Notes under the pieces: generated by a model
Seen by the model: only the letters and a program-made list of their open reading frames with translations
Database searches by the model: none
Told to the model about the DNA's origin: nothing
NCBI RefSeq assembly: GCF_030053155.1
Contig: NZ_CP125643.1
Span: 310,001 to 374,000, forward strand
Source of the DNA: Rhizobium sp. BT03
GTDB taxonomy: Bacteria; Pseudomonadota; Alphaproteobacteria; Rhizobiales; Rhizobiaceae
DNA length: 64,000 bases
Direction: 5' to 3'
Shown here: one piece after another, positions 16,968 to 25,915 of the stretch
Numbering within the stretch: position 1 is the first letter of the stretch
How the letters are laid out: each line of letters opens with the position of its first letter
Translations under genes and position numbers: made by a program

Positions 16968-18279
16968 CGCATTGCTTCGCATGGAGCGGACGCTCGAACA
17001 GACGGACGTGCGACGGCAGAGCGGCCGCGTGACGAGTGTTTCGGGCCTGCTGGTGCGGGCGCTCATCCCCTCGGTTCGGATCGGCGAGCTCTGCGAACTG
17101 CATGAGCCGGGCAGGGGCCGCATCGGCCTCGCCGATGTCGTCGGTATCGACGGCGAGACGGCACTTCTCTCGCTTCACGGCGAAACCCGCGGCATCTCCC
17201 AGCGCACGGAAATCGTCCCGACCGGCCGGGAGCCGGCGATCTCTGTCGGCAACTTCCTGCTCGGCGCGATCGTCGATGCGCACGGCAACGTCCTGCGTCC
17301 CTCCGCCAATCCGGCCGGCGAGGACGCGCGTTTCCTGCAGCCGCTCTACGGCCAGCCGGTCAACCCCTTGTCGCGCCGTCCCATCCGCCAGCCGTTCACC
17401 TCGGGAATTGCCGCCCTGGACGGATTGCTGACCTGCGGGCAGGGCCAGCGCATCGGTATTTTCGGCGCGCCTGGCGCCGGCAAGTCGACGCTGGTGTCCC
17501 AGATCGTCGCCAACAACAAGGCCGATGTGATCGTCTGCGCCCTGGTGGGCGAACGCGGACGCGAGGTCGGCGAATTCGTTGCCGGCAACATGCCGGAAGG
17601 CGTCCCCTCGAATGTGACGCTGGTTGTCGCCACATCCGACCGCCCGGCGCTGGAGCGGTTCAAGGCGGTGATGACGGCAACGGCGATCGCCGAATATTTT
17701 CGCGAGCAGGGAAAACACGTGCTGCTCGTCATCGACAGCGTCACCCGCATGGCCCGCGCCTTGCGCGAAGTGGGGCTTGCCGCCGGCGAACCGCCGGTGC
17801 GGCGCGGCTTTCCGCCTTCCGTATTCGCCGTCCTGCCGCAAATCTTCGAGCGTGCCGGCAACAGCGCAAACGGCATGATGACGGCTTTCTATACGGTGCT
17901 CGTCGAAGGCGAAGAGCAAGACGATCCGATTGCCGAAGAAACCAGATCGCTGCTGGACGGCCATATCGTGCTCTCCGACAAGATTGCCAAGGCAGGCAAT
18001 TTTCCGGCGATCGATGTGCTGGCCAGCCGAAGCCGGACGATGAGCGCAGTGGTGAGCGAGAGCCATCGCCAGGCAGCCGACAGGCTGCGCGCCCTGCTTG
18101 CCCTCTATGACGAGGTGGAACTGCTGATCCGCGTCGGCGAATATCGCCAGGGGCGCGACGCCGCCGTCGACGAGGCCGTCGCCAAACACGGGCTCATCCA
18201 GCGCTTCCTGTTTGACGGCCAGGGCAAGCCGCAGCCGTTCGGCGCGATCGTCGAAGCGCTCGAGGAGCTTGTCCGATGA
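16960..18279 (+). CDS. sctN: T3SS ATPase SctN (RhcN)
   Basis: A 439-aa secretion ATPase, the usual length, which unfolds effectors and dissociates chaperones at the base of the apparatus. The Walker A motif GAPGAGKST is at residues 169-177, with catalytic Lys175. Walker B is VLLVIDSVTRMARA, followed by the family signature AGEPPVRRGFPPSVFAVLP. An intact F1-like N-terminal barrel precedes it and a helical C-terminal domain follows. Everything needed for ATP hydrolysis is present. It overlaps sctL upstream and sctQ downstream. Confidence 0.97.
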   Translation: MADALLRMERTLEQTDVRRQSGRVTSVSGLLVRALIPSVRIGELCELHEPGRGRIGLADVVGIDGETALLSLHGETRGISQRTEIVPTGREPAISVGNFLLGAIVDAHGNVLRPSANPAGEDARFLQPLYGQPVNPLSRRPIRQPFTSGIAALDGLLTCGQGQRIGIFGAPGAGKSTLVSQIVANNKADVIVCALVGERGREVGEFVAGNMPEGVPSNVTLVVATSDRPALERFKAVMTATAIAEYFREQGKHVLLVIDSVTRMARALREVGLAAGEPPVRRGFPPSVFAVLPQIFERAGNSANGMMTAFYTVLVEGEEQDDPIAEETRSLLDGHIVLSDKIAKAGNFPAIDVLASRSRTMSAVVSESHRQAADRLRALLALYDEVELLIRVGEYRQGRDAAVDEAVAKHGLIQRFLFDGQGKPQPFGAIVEALEELVR

Positions 18280-19295
18280 ATATCGCCGCGCCCGCATGGC
18301 CCCGCTCATCGATGGCCGGGAGCTTCTTTTCCCGTTCCGGCACGACGATGCGCGCCGCCTGGCAAATTCCGGTCCGGGAGCAGACGCTTTCCGTTCGCCC
18401 GCTGTCCCCCGATATCGCAGCCGCGCGGATTGCCGATCCAGTCGGCATTCTCTGCCGCATCGGCGAACGGGAGCAGATGCTGATTGCGTCGGCCGGCGCA
18501 TTGCGGTTGCTGGCCGAAAGGCTTGAACCGCTGCTCCTCTGGGAAAAACTGTCGCCGCATGAACAGGCGGCGGTGGTCGAACATCAGTTCGTCGAGGCCT
18601 TCGAGGCAATCGAGAACAAGATCGGCATCAGCCTGTCGCTGCTGCAGATCGGTGCAGAGCCGCAGCCGGATTCCAGCGGCAATTTCGGCTTCGAAATCGG
18701 CTGGAGCGGCATGAGCCTGCCCTTGAGCGGCCGTTTCGATGAAACCTTCCTTGCCGGCCTCGTCGGCTGGGCAAGCCGCCTGCCGCGCCGCACGCTCAAT
18801 GCCCTGACGACGGCGGTCAACATCCGGCGCGGTTATGCCGTGCTGTCGCTCGGTGAGATCAAATCCCTGCGATTGGGGGACGGCATCGTCATCGATGGGG
18901 GGGCAGCGGAGACCGTGGTCGCGATCACCGGTGAACGTTACCTTGCAACCTGCATGCGCTCGGACAAAGGCGCGGTCCTCACCGAGCCGCTCCTGTCGAC
19001 GCCAACCGGACCAATGAGGCATTTCATGACGAATGAAACCGTCGATCAGGAATTGCAGGGCGAGCCGCGTCCGTCGCCTGTCGACAGCATCCCGATCAAG
19101 CTGGTCTTCGATGCAGGACGGCTGGAACTGCCGCTGCGCACACTCGAGACGATCGGCGAAGGCTATGTGTTCAACCTCGACAGGCCATTATCGGACGCCG
19201 TCGATATCATCGCCCAGGGCCGCATTATCGGACGAGGCGAAATCATTTCCGTGGATGGGTTGAGCGCCGTTCGCGTCACGGCGCTGCACGACTGA
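18276..19295 (+). CDS. sctQ: T3SS C-ring protein SctQ (RhcQ)
   Basis: A 339-aa sorting-platform protein. The N-terminal two thirds are divergent, as is usual. Two SpoA-type segments are visible: one around residues 185-240 (LSLGEIKSLRLGDGIVIDGG) and the terminal one around 265-339 (IKLVFDAGRLELPLRTLETIGEG, ending GRGEIISVDGLSAVRV). The start overlaps the sctN stop (ATGA). Some SctQ genes use an internal start to make the C-terminal fragment; ATG 19026 could serve that role but this is unproven. Confidence 0.88.
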   Translation: MNIAAPAWPRSSMAGSFFSRSGTTMRAAWQIPVREQTLSVRPLSPDIAAARIADPVGILCRIGEREQMLIASAGALRLLAERLEPLLLWEKLSPHEQAAVVEHQFVEAFEAIENKIGISLSLLQIGAEPQPDSSGNFGFEIGWSGMSLPLSGRFDETFLAGLVGWASRLPRRTLNALTTAVNIRRGYAVLSLGEIKSLRLGDGIVIDGGAAETVVAITGERYLATCMRSDKGAVLTEPLLSTPTGPMRHFMTNETVDQELQGEPRPSPVDSIPIKLVFDAGRLELPLRTLETIGEGYVFNLDRPLSDAVDIIAQGRIIGRGEIISVDGLSAVRVTALHD

Positions 19296-19948
19296 TGGAA
19301 CAGAGCTTTCCTCTTGCCCAGAGCCTTGTGGCGATGGCGGCGATCTCGATGCTGCCGGTCATTGCCGTGATCGCAACCTCCTTCACCAAGATTTCAGTCG
19401 TCCTGCTGATCGTGCGCAATGCGATCGGCATCCAGCAGACGCCGCCGAATCTCCTGGTCTTTGCGATTGCCATCGTGCTCTCGGCCTTCGTGATGAACCC
19501 GGTGCTGCAAAACAGCTGGCAATTGCTGCTCGCCCATAGCGGCGATTTCGGCACGGTCAGCGGCATGGCGGACGGCATGAGCAAGGTGGCGGCGCCGCTG
19601 AAGGATTTCATGCTGAAATTTTCCGACGCCGAGGTGCGCGACTTTTTCGTCCAAGCATCGCAGAAGATCTGGGCAAACGCGCCGGCAACCCCCATTGCCT
19701 CCGACGACATAACTGTGCTGACGCCGAGCTTCCTCGTTTCGGAACTGACGCGGGCCTTTGAAATCGGATTTCTGATTTATCTGCCCTTTCTGATGATCGA
19801 CTTCGCCGTCTCCGCCATTCTGGTGGCGCTCGGCATGCAGATGATGTCCCCGACCGTGGTGTCGACACCGCTGAAGCTGCTGCTGTTCGTCTCGATCGAC
19901 GGCTGGCGGCGATTGCTGGAAGGTCTGGTGCTGTCCTATGCGCAGTGA
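19295..19948 (+). CDS. sctR: T3SS export-gate protein SctR (RhcR)
   Basis: A 217-aa inner-membrane protein of the FliP/SctR family, full length, with four hydrophobic segments. Conserved blocks include FTKISVVLLIVRNAIGIQQTPPN, here read in two parts, and FLIYLPFLMIDFAVSAILVALGM with MMSPTVVSTPLKLLLFV. Five SctR subunits with SctS and SctT form the export gate. ATG 19295 overlaps the sctQ stop. Confidence 0.95.
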   Translation: MEQSFPLAQSLVAMAAISMLPVIAVIATSFTKISVVLLIVRNAIGIQQTPPNLLVFAIAIVLSAFVMNPVLQNSWQLLLAHSGDFGTVSGMADGMSKVAAPLKDFMLKFSDAEVRDFFVQASQKIWANAPATPIASDDITVLTPSFLVSELTRAFEIGFLIYLPFLMIDFAVSAILVALGMQMMSPTVVSTPLKLLLFVSIDGWRRLLEGLVLSYAQ

Positions 19949-20013
19949 GCATCCCCCCTTCACGAAAGCCCTGGATCGGGTGTCTGCCGCGCCCACGCGA
20001 AAGGCCTGCCGTC

Positions 20014-20283
20014 ATGGGTGAAGACCAGGTCGCAGCCGAAATCGGCATGTCCGTCATGGCGACCTTCGCCTTGGCCGGCCCCATTCTGGGCTTGGCCGCG
20101 CTTCTCGGGCTGATCATCGCCATTTTCCAGGCTGCAACGCAAATCCAGGAACAGACCATCGCGCAGATCGTCAAGATTTTCGTGATCTCCATCACCCTGC
20201 TGCTGTTCGGCCGGGTGCTGGCAACGCCGCTGATCGAACATTCCGTTCATATCCTGAACGACTTCCCGACCATGGTTCAGTGA
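20014..20283 (+). CDS. sctS: T3SS export-gate protein SctS (RhcS)
   Basis: An 89-aa protein, the usual SctS/FliQ length, with two transmembrane helices (ILGLAALLGLIIAIFQAATQ and QIVKIFVISITLLLFG) and the conserved Q(I/E)QEQT loop between them. ATG 20014 was chosen over an in-frame start at 19945, which would add a Pro/Arg-rich 23-residue extension foreign to the family. The RBS is weak (AAAGG). A 65-bp gap separates it from sctR, unusual in this otherwise overlapping operon. Confidence 0.92.
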   Translation: MGEDQVAAEIGMSVMATFALAGPILGLAALLGLIIAIFQAATQIQEQTIAQIVKIFVISITLLLFGRVLATPLIEHSVHILNDFPTMVQ

Positions 20284-20293
20284 GGCGGGGCGG

Positions 20294-21103
20294 ATGGGGC
20301 CGGATCATCTTCCGCTCGTCGGCATCGAGGTCGCGGCACCGGCCGCAGCCATGCTCGGCGCCGCCCGCGCGCTCGGGATCCTGCTGATCTTCCCGATCTT
20401 CTCGCTGTTCAGCATCGTCGGCATTCTGCGTTTCGGCCTGGCAATCGGCCTTTCGGCGCCCTCCGTCGCCTTCGCCTATTCGGTGCTGGCTATCGGAGAT
20501 ACGTCCTGGTTCGATCTGGCCGCCCTTTCGATGAAGGAACTTTGCTTCGGGGCGCTCATCGGCATGGGGCTCGGCATTCCCTTCTGGGCGGCCCAGGCGG
20601 CGGGCGATATGACCGATGTCTATCGCGGGGCCAATGCCGCCAATCTCTTCGACCAGATCAACGCGCTGGAAACCGCGCCGCTCGGCTCGCTGATGATGTC
20701 GATCGCCCTGGTGATTTTCGTCAGCGCCGGCGGCATCATCGATCTGGTCGCGATTTTCTACAAGTCGTTCGAGTTCTGGCCGCTCTTCAAGCTCATGCCC
20801 GCCATGCCCGACGATCCGCTCGACATGATCCTCGGTGTATTCGGCCGGCTGTTCAAAGCGGCCGGATTGCTTGCCGCCCCGTTCATGATCGTCACCTGCG
20901 CGCTCGAATTGTCGCTGGCCTTCGTTGGCCGCTCGTCGAAACAATTCCCGCTGAACGATAGCCTGCCGGCCATCAAGAACTTCGCGGTCGTGGTCATTCT
21001 CGTCATCTACACGGCCTTTATCTCCAGCTATTTCCACGATCTCTGGATCGACGGATTCAACGAGGTGAAAGCCATGCTGGAGGTGACCCATGGCCAAAAA
21101 TGA
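20294..21103 (+). CDS. sctT: T3SS export-gate protein SctT (RhcT)
   Basis: A 269-aa polytopic membrane protein of the FliR/SctT family, normal length. Characteristic blocks are RALGILLIFPIFS near the N-terminus, the charged GRGANAANLFDQ-like loop (here YRGANAANLFDQINALE), and ALELSLAFVGRSSKQFP near the C-terminus. It caps the SctRST gate. ATG 20294 follows the sctS stop by 10 bp, and its 3' end overlaps sctU by 14 bp. Confidence 0.95.
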   Translation: MGPDHLPLVGIEVAAPAAAMLGAARALGILLIFPIFSLFSIVGILRFGLAIGLSAPSVAFAYSVLAIGDTSWFDLAALSMKELCFGALIGMGLGIPFWAAQAAGDMTDVYRGANAANLFDQINALETAPLGSLMMSIALVIFVSAGGIIDLVAIFYKSFEFWPLFKLMPAMPDDPLDMILGVFGRLFKAAGLLAAPFMIVTCALELSLAFVGRSSKQFPLNDSLPAIKNFAVVVILVIYTAFISSYFHDLWIDGFNEVKAMLEVTHGQK

Positions 21104-21887
21104 CGATACCGAGGAAAAAACCCTGCCGCCGAGCCGGGTGAAGCTCGATCGGCTCCGCCGCGAGGGCCAAGTTCCCCGCTCGAAGGAAATCCCGGTTGCG
21201 ATCTCCGTCCTTGCCATCGCCGTCTACGTCACCTGGGGCTTGCCTGATATCCTCGAGGATTTCACCCGCAGTTTCGATAGCGGCCTGCAGTCCGCCGCGG
21301 GGGCCGACCTCTCCGACGCCGTCACTGTCGGCTTGAGCGAAACCGGCGTGGCCCTGCTCGATCTCATCTGGCTGCCGCTTGCCATGGGTCTTGCCGCGAC
21401 CATCCTGGTGTCGATCCTCGACGGGCAGGGGTTTCCCGTATCGTTCAAACATATGAGCTTCGATTTCACCCGGCTCAATCCGTTCGAGGGCATCAAGAGG
21501 CTTTTTTCGCTCGCGAGCATCGCCGAGTTCGTCAAGGGGCTCGTCAAGTTTGTCCTGCTCGCCGCCGCCGGCGGCGGTGCGATCCTCTATTTCCTCAACA
21601 GCATCTTCTGGTCGCCTCTTTGCGGAGAAGCATGCACGCTCTCCACGACAGCCCATCTCCTCGGCTCGATCCTCGTCATTGCCGCCGGCATCATGGTGGC
21701 GGCGGCGTTTTTCGATATCCGCATTTCGCGCGCGTTGTTCAGGCACGAACACCGCATGACCAAGACCGAAGCGCGGCGCGAATACAAGGATACCCAGGGG
21801 GACCCGAAGCTGAAATCGGCGCGCCGGCAGATCGGCGCAGAAATGCGCAGCAGCCCGCCGCGCAGGCAAGGGCCAGGCCGGCAATGA
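21090..21887 (+). CDS. sctU: T3SS export-switch protein SctU, C-terminally truncated (no NPTH)
   Basis: A 265-aa protein of the FlhB/SctU family. The membrane domain is complete: the N-terminal signature LPPSRVKLDRLRREGQVPRS, four hydrophobic segments, and the linker MTKTEARREYKDTQGDPKLK that starts the cytoplasmic domain. Family members are normally about 345-360 aa and carry an Asn-Pro-Thr-His self-cleavage site that switches substrate specificity. Here the protein ends within about 20 residues after the linker in an Arg/Pro-rich tail (RRQGPGRQ). Translating the other two frames beyond the stop reveals no NPTH. A strong terminator begins at the stop codon, so the truncation looks established rather than a single-base error. 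Confidence 0.88.
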   Translation: MAKNDDTEEKTLPPSRVKLDRLRREGQVPRSKEIPVAISVLAIAVYVTWGLPDILEDFTRSFDSGLQSAAGADLSDAVTVGLSETGVALLDLIWLPLAMGLAATILVSILDGQGFPVSFKHMSFDFTRLNPFEGIKRLFSLASIAEFVKGLVKFVLLAAAGGGAILYFLNSIFWSPLCGEACTLSTTAHLLGSILVIAAGIMVAAAFFDIRISRALFRHEHRMTKTEARREYKDTQGDPKLKSARRQIGAEMRSSPPRRQGPGRQ

Positions 21888-21915
21888 AAAGCGGGAGCTT
21901 GAGGCGCCCGCTTTT
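21887..21915. terminator. Bidirectional rho-independent terminator between converging T3SS operons
   Basis: AAAAGCGGG (21887-21895) pairs perfectly with CCCGCTTTT (21907-21915) around an 11-nt loop, with a T-run on one side and an A-run on the other. It can terminate both the sctU-side transcript and the converging HrpW-like transcript. It begins at the last base of the sctU stop codon. Confidence 0.85.
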
Positions 21916-21947
21916 TCTTCATTTTGTCATCCCGGTGCTCAAGCGTC

Positions 21948-22870
21948 TCAGACGCCCGACTGGTTGTCACCCACACGCGTCCAGTTCTTCACTTTGTCCA
22001 GCGTGATATCGGACAGGAACGTCACGCTGGCAAGCGAGCTATCGGTGCGGAAGACGTTGCTGCCGTTGGAGAACGCCCCGCCATCGATGGTGACGTCGGC
22101 GTCGATCTGCTTGCCGCCGTTGGTGCGCACCAGCGTGGTAAAGCCGTCAGCGACGAAATCCTTCAGATAGAACCTCGTGTCGGCATTGATCTGGAAGATC
22201 TTGTCGGTCGCGCCCTTGGCGGAGCACCGATAATAGTGACGTCGCCGGCGCTTTTTACCGTCAGCGCATCCTCGCCGACATTCTGCCAATTGACGTTTTC
22301 GAGCGTCGCGCCGCCATAGACGTGAATGCCGTCGGCGCCATTCTCGCCGAGATCGACATTCTTGAGCGTGGCGCCGTTCTTGAGAATGAACAGCGGCGAT
22401 TGGGTTTCGGACTGGCCGCCATCGCCGAGCTTGGACGAGGCCGTATAGGTCGCGCCCTTGCCGTTGAACACGCCTCCATCCACGACGATCGGCTCCTTGA
22501 CGACGATGACGCTGCCCTCTTTCGAGAGGTCGGGTTTTTCCGCCGTGGTCTGCAAAGTCGTGGCGTGTTTCTCGTCGGATGGATCCACCTTCTTGGAGTC
22601 TGACTGCCAGTTGATGTGTTTGCGCAACACATCCTTGGGGTCGGAATCCATGCCGTTTTCCGACGTTTCCCGCGAGTTCGGCACATAGGATGCCAGCATC
22701 GGCGGGTTGCCGGAGAAATCTTCGAAGGGCGAGACCTTGCGGGTTCGGATGGCGGTGAAATCCGTGTCGGTCCTATTGCTGCCGCCAAGGCAACCGGACT
22801 CAAGGTCGAAACGGGAGGTTCTGTCGAAGTCTATGGGCCTTTGTCCATCTACGCCACACATTGCATTCAT
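21948..22870 (-). pseudogene. HrpW-like T3SS pectate lyase (PL3-type domain), one frameshift
   Basis: The last gene of the sctD-sctV operon. From ATG 22870 the first about 110 residues are polar and disordered, as in secreted harpins. A pectate-lyase PL3-like beta-helix follows with VIVVKEPIVVDGGVFNGKG, LFILKNGATLKNVDLGENG and DGIHVYGGATLENVNW. At about 22225-22240 (after VTIIG) the frame breaks and the remaining helix turns continue in another frame (SAKGATDKIFQINADTRFYL, WTRVGDNQSGV) to 21948. A single-base indel accounts for the break, so it may be a recent mutation or a sequencing error. HrpW proteins are T3SS-exported and act on plant cell-wall pectate. If the frame is truly broken, translation ends at 22163 with a truncated helix. 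Confidence 0.75.
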
Positions 22871-22903
22871 CCCCAGTTGGTCTCGTCTACTTCACTTGCT
22901 CTA

Positions 22904-24835
22904 TCAGCCCGGCCTCTGTTTGGAGCCCGCAGCGTTCCGGATTTGCCCGATCTCTCCGATGGTTTCGATCGTTATATCCCTGTCGATCTCCTCCGCCGCC
23001 AGCACTGGAATGCGGCAGTTGTGGTGGATCATCAGCGTCTGGGTGAGCAGGCGCCATTCGCCCGGCACGATGATGACGGGATCGTATCCCCGCTCGTTGG
23101 CGTCCTCGAGAGCCTGTCTGGCTTTCTCGGCCAGCAGGCGCAGTCTTTCGGCTATCTCGATCTTCTCGGTCGCTCCAGCGGCGTCATAGGACCGGATGAA
23201 GTGGTTCCATTCGGCGGGAAGCACCAGCGCCGGCAGCAATCCGCGCCGGTCGAGAAGCCCGAAGGCGATCTGCTTGACCAGCGCGGCGCGCGCCATTTCG
23301 GCCAGGGCATCCGGCGCGTGATCGGTGCCGGCGTGCAGCATCACTTCCAGCAGTCCGCGCGGCTGGGAAAGCGTCACGCCGGAATCCAGCATGCGTCTGA
23401 CGACCGCGACCGTCAGCATCAGCGGCACCTGGGTGGCGACGTCGATCGCCAGTTTGCCGAGACGCGGTTCGAGGCTGCCCAGCCATTGTGCCGCGTCGTC
23501 GATGCTGAACAGGGCGCCGATATGGCGGCGGACGATGCGCACGATGTCGTCGGCAATCTGTTCGGCCGTCCGTTCGGGACCGCAGCTGACCAGACCGGCG
23601 GGCACGTTTTCGACCTGAAGATGGATCAGATCCTCGGCCATGCGGGGATCGGCGTTGAACGTGGGCACCGTCACGGAGACGCCGACGGCGCGCGCCGCCA
23701 TGCGGATCCGCCCGTCCAGCATTTCGCCGAGTCGCATCGCCTCAAGCCGCGCCAGCGTTTCCACCGTGACGGTGGCGATGACGGGATCGCCGTATTTCGT
23801 CCTGTCGAGCGGATAGGAATTGGCGCTTTCCACGGCATTCGCCGATCCGGCCGCGGCTGGGCCGGCGCGCCGGCGATGCACCATGAAGGCAAGGCCCGCC
23901 AGACACAGGCCGATCGCGCCGAGCACGCCTGTGGGAAATCCCGGGACGAAGCCCGCGCAGATCGTCAGCGCCGCCGCAATCGCCAATGCACGGGGCTCCC
24001 GAAAGAGTTCACGGCCGATATCGCTGCCGAGACTGCCGTTGCCGTCGTCGGACACGCGGGTCACGACGATACCGGCCGAGACTGCCATCAGAATGGACGG
24101 AATCTGCGACACCAGACCGTCGCCGATCGACAACAGCGTATAGAGATGGGCCGCCTCGGCAAAGCTCAGGCCCTTCTGGAAGATACCGATCGCCAGGCCG
24201 CCGATGAGATTGACGGCGACGATCACCAATCCTGCGACCGCATCGCCCTTGACGAAGCGCATGGCGCCGTCCATCGCGCCGAAGAACTGGCTCTCCTGTT
24301 CGAGACGCGACCGGCGCTTCTGCGCGGCTTCCGTGCTGATATGGCCGTTGCGCAGGTCGCTGTCGATGGCGAGCTGCTTGCCCGGCATGGCGTCGAGCGT
24401 GAAACGCGCGCCGACCTCGGCGATGCGCTCGGCGCCCTTCGTCACCACGATGAACTGCACCAGCGCCACGATCAGGAAAATGATCAGCCCGACGACGACA
24501 TTTCCCGCAACGACGAAATCGCCGAAGGCCATGATGATCTCGCCGGCATCGGCGTCCGCCAGCACGAGCCGGGTCGAGGAAATCGTCAAGGCCAGGCGGA
24601 ACAGCGTGCCGATCAGAATGACCGCGGGAAAGGTCGAAATTTCGAGGACGCTCTTCAGATAGGTCGTGGTGATCAGCACCACGAAAGCGAAGGAGAGATT
24701 GAAAGCGATCAGCACGTCCAGAACGATTTTCGGAAGCGGCAGCACCAGCATCGTCACGACGGAGGCGAAAAAAACCGCAAGCAGCATATCGGTGCGCTGC
24801 GCAAGCATGGCGATGGCGGATGACCTTACCTTCAT
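22904..24835 (-). CDS. sctV: T3SS export-gate protein SctV (RhcV)
   Basis: A 643-aa FHIPEP-family protein, the nonameric export-gate ring. The N-terminal half has about seven transmembrane helices with the family blocks ISTFPAVILIGTLFRLALTI, the FHIPEP-loop sequence GARFTLDAMPGKQLAIDSDL and GDAVAGLVIVAVNLIGG. The C-terminal half is the cytoplasmic ring domain. It is somewhat shorter than the usual about 690 aa. It starts 23 bp after sctD on the same strand and lies 33 bp before the HrpW-like gene. Confidence 0.95.
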   Translation of the reverse strand: MKVRSSAIAMLAQRTDMLLAVFFASVVTMLVLPLPKIVLDVLIAFNLSFAFVVLITTTYLKSVLEISTFPAVILIGTLFRLALTISSTRLVLADADAGEIIMAFGDFVVAGNVVVGLIIFLIVALVQFIVVTKGAERIAEVGARFTLDAMPGKQLAIDSDLRNGHISTEAAQKRRSRLEQESQFFGAMDGAMRFVKGDAVAGLVIVAVNLIGGLAIGIFQKGLSFAEAAHLYTLLSIGDGLVSQIPSILMAVSAGIVVTRVSDDGNGSLGSDIGRELFREPRALAIAAALTICAGFVPGFPTGVLGAIGLCLAGLAFMVHRRRAGPAAAGSANAVESANSYPLDRTKYGDPVIATVTVETLARLEAMRLGEMLDGRIRMAARAVGVSVTVPTFNADPRMAEDLIHLQVENVPAGLVSCGPERTAEQIADDIVRIVRRHIGALFSIDDAAQWLGSLEPRLGKLAIDVATQVPLMLTVAVVRRMLDSGVTLSQPRGLLEVMLHAGTDHAPDALAEMARAALVKQIAFGLLDRRGLLPALVLPAEWNHFIRSYDAAGATEKIEIAERLRLLAEKARQALEDANERGYDPVIIVPGEWRLLTQTLMIHHNCRIPVLAAEEIDRDITIETIGEIGQIRNAAGSKQRPG

Positions 24836-24858
24836 GATCCGGCTTCCGACGCCATCGC

Positions 24859-25827
24859 CTATTCTTGTTCGCTGCTGGAAATTTCGGCGAGTTTCGGCTC
24901 GGCACTGCCGGCGAAGGCGAAATTGACCGTATCGTCCTCACTGTCGCGGGAAACGATGATCTGGTCGTTGCCGATCTCCTTGATCCGCCAGCCGCTCGCA
25001 ACGACATCGCCTTCCTCGTAGCGGCGGCCGTCGGAGCCGATGATGAACCTGACGGGTGTATAGCCGGCGGCGGCGACGAAGCCGTCGAGACCGGAAGAGA
25101 GGGTCGTGAGATCGACGATGGAAACGGAACCGCGCCGGCTCATCGAGGCGATGATGCTGCGCAGCTTGGTCTTGTCGGGCAGGCCGAGAGGCCGCGATCC
25201 TTCGCCGATGCGAATTTCGTCGGCGGTGGCGACGATGCTCAGATCTTGGGGAAGCTGAGCCATACGAATGACCTGACGGATTTCGGCAGCAATTGCCGCC
25301 GATGACGGCGCCGGTTCCGGCGCGGCGGAAACCCTGACGAGCGGGGCTTCGTGAGCCGGCGCATCGCTGTTGTAAAGCCCGGCCAGCAAAAGCAACGCCG
25401 CCAGCCCGAGAAGGCCGGCAGCCGCAATCCGGCGTGGCGCGAACCGCACGCGCCCGGCGCCGAGAGCTTCGAGTTCGCAGGCCGTGCCGTCGAAGGAGAT
25501 GGTCTGCCTCTTCGTAAGGGTCATCGTCCGATCGCGTGGGATGGAACGACCGTCGATCACGACGTCATCCCGCAGCGCGGTCAACGACACCGTGTCGGAG
25601 CCGCGGGAGCGCTGCAAACTGATGGCAAAGGCGGGTTCTGGTTTGGCGCCGAGGATGATCAGGTCGCAATCGGCGCTGCCGCCGACCACCTGCCGCTCCG
25701 CCGTCAACGGCAGAATGGAGCTGCGCCCGGCACGCGTGATGCGCAAGACCGGTCCGCCGCTGCCTGACGCAGCGTTGCCGGCGTTACCTCTGAATGTCGG
25801 CGAAGAGGAATCTAGATCCATAACCAT
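24859..25827 (-). CDS. sctD: T3SS inner-membrane ring protein SctD
   Basis: A 322-aa protein with the SctD layout: an N-terminal cytoplasmic FHA-like domain (about 25-125, with VVGGSADCDLIILG and VVIDGRSIPRD), one transmembrane helix (about 132-152, IAAAGLLGLAALLLLAGLY) and a periplasmic region with ring-building modules. SctD is poorly conserved, so the call rests on topology and its place before sctV. Family members are often 350-420 aa, so the periplasmic part is compact. It starts 89 bp downstream of the needle-candidate stop, with a stem-loop in between. Confidence 0.82.
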   Translation of the reverse strand: MVMDLDSSSPTFRGNAGNAASGSGGPVLRITRAGRSSILPLTAERQVVGGSADCDLIILGAKPEPAFAISLQRSRGSDTVSLTALRDDVVIDGRSIPRDRTMTLTKRQTISFDGTACELEALGAGRVRFAPRRIAAAGLLGLAALLLLAGLYNSDAPAHEAPLVRVSAAPEPAPSSAAIAAEIRQVIRMAQLPQDLSIVATADEIRIGEGSRPLGLPDKTKLRSIIASMSRRGSVSIVDLTTLSSGLDGFVAAAGYTPVRFIIGSDGRRYEEGDVVASGWRIKEIGNDQIIVSRDSEDDTVNFAFAGSAEPKLAEISSSEQE

Positions 25828-25880
25828 CTTGTTCCCGAACCGTCCGTCGAGCGGCTTTTATTGTCTTCGAGAGCGGGGAA

Positions 25881-25904
25881 GCGAGACGGGCGAACCCGTC
25901 TCGC
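25881..25904 (-). promoter_or_regulatory. Strong stem-loop between needle candidate and sctD
   Basis: GCGAGACGGG (25881-25890) and CCCGTCTCGC (25895-25904) form a perfect 10-bp stem with a 4-nt loop, starting 12 bp after the stop of the 52-aa gene. Neither side has a long T-run, so it looks more like a 3' stabiliser or partial attenuator than a full terminator. Confidence 0.65.
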
Positions 25905-25915
25905 CATTGTTTCAA

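Noticed and set aside
19945..20013. Longer sctS start giving 112 aa
   Set aside because: The extra 23 residues are Pro/Arg-rich and not seen in SctS proteins, which are about 88-91 aa.
22616..24823. 735-codon open frame on the plus strand
   Set aside because: It is antisense to sctV and the HrpW-like gene; its low-complexity Asp/Arg/Gln/His composition marks it as a shadow frame.
25881..25904. Full rho-independent terminator after the 52-aa gene
   Set aside because: The stem is strong but no T-run follows on either strand, so it was listed as a stabiliser or attenuator instead.
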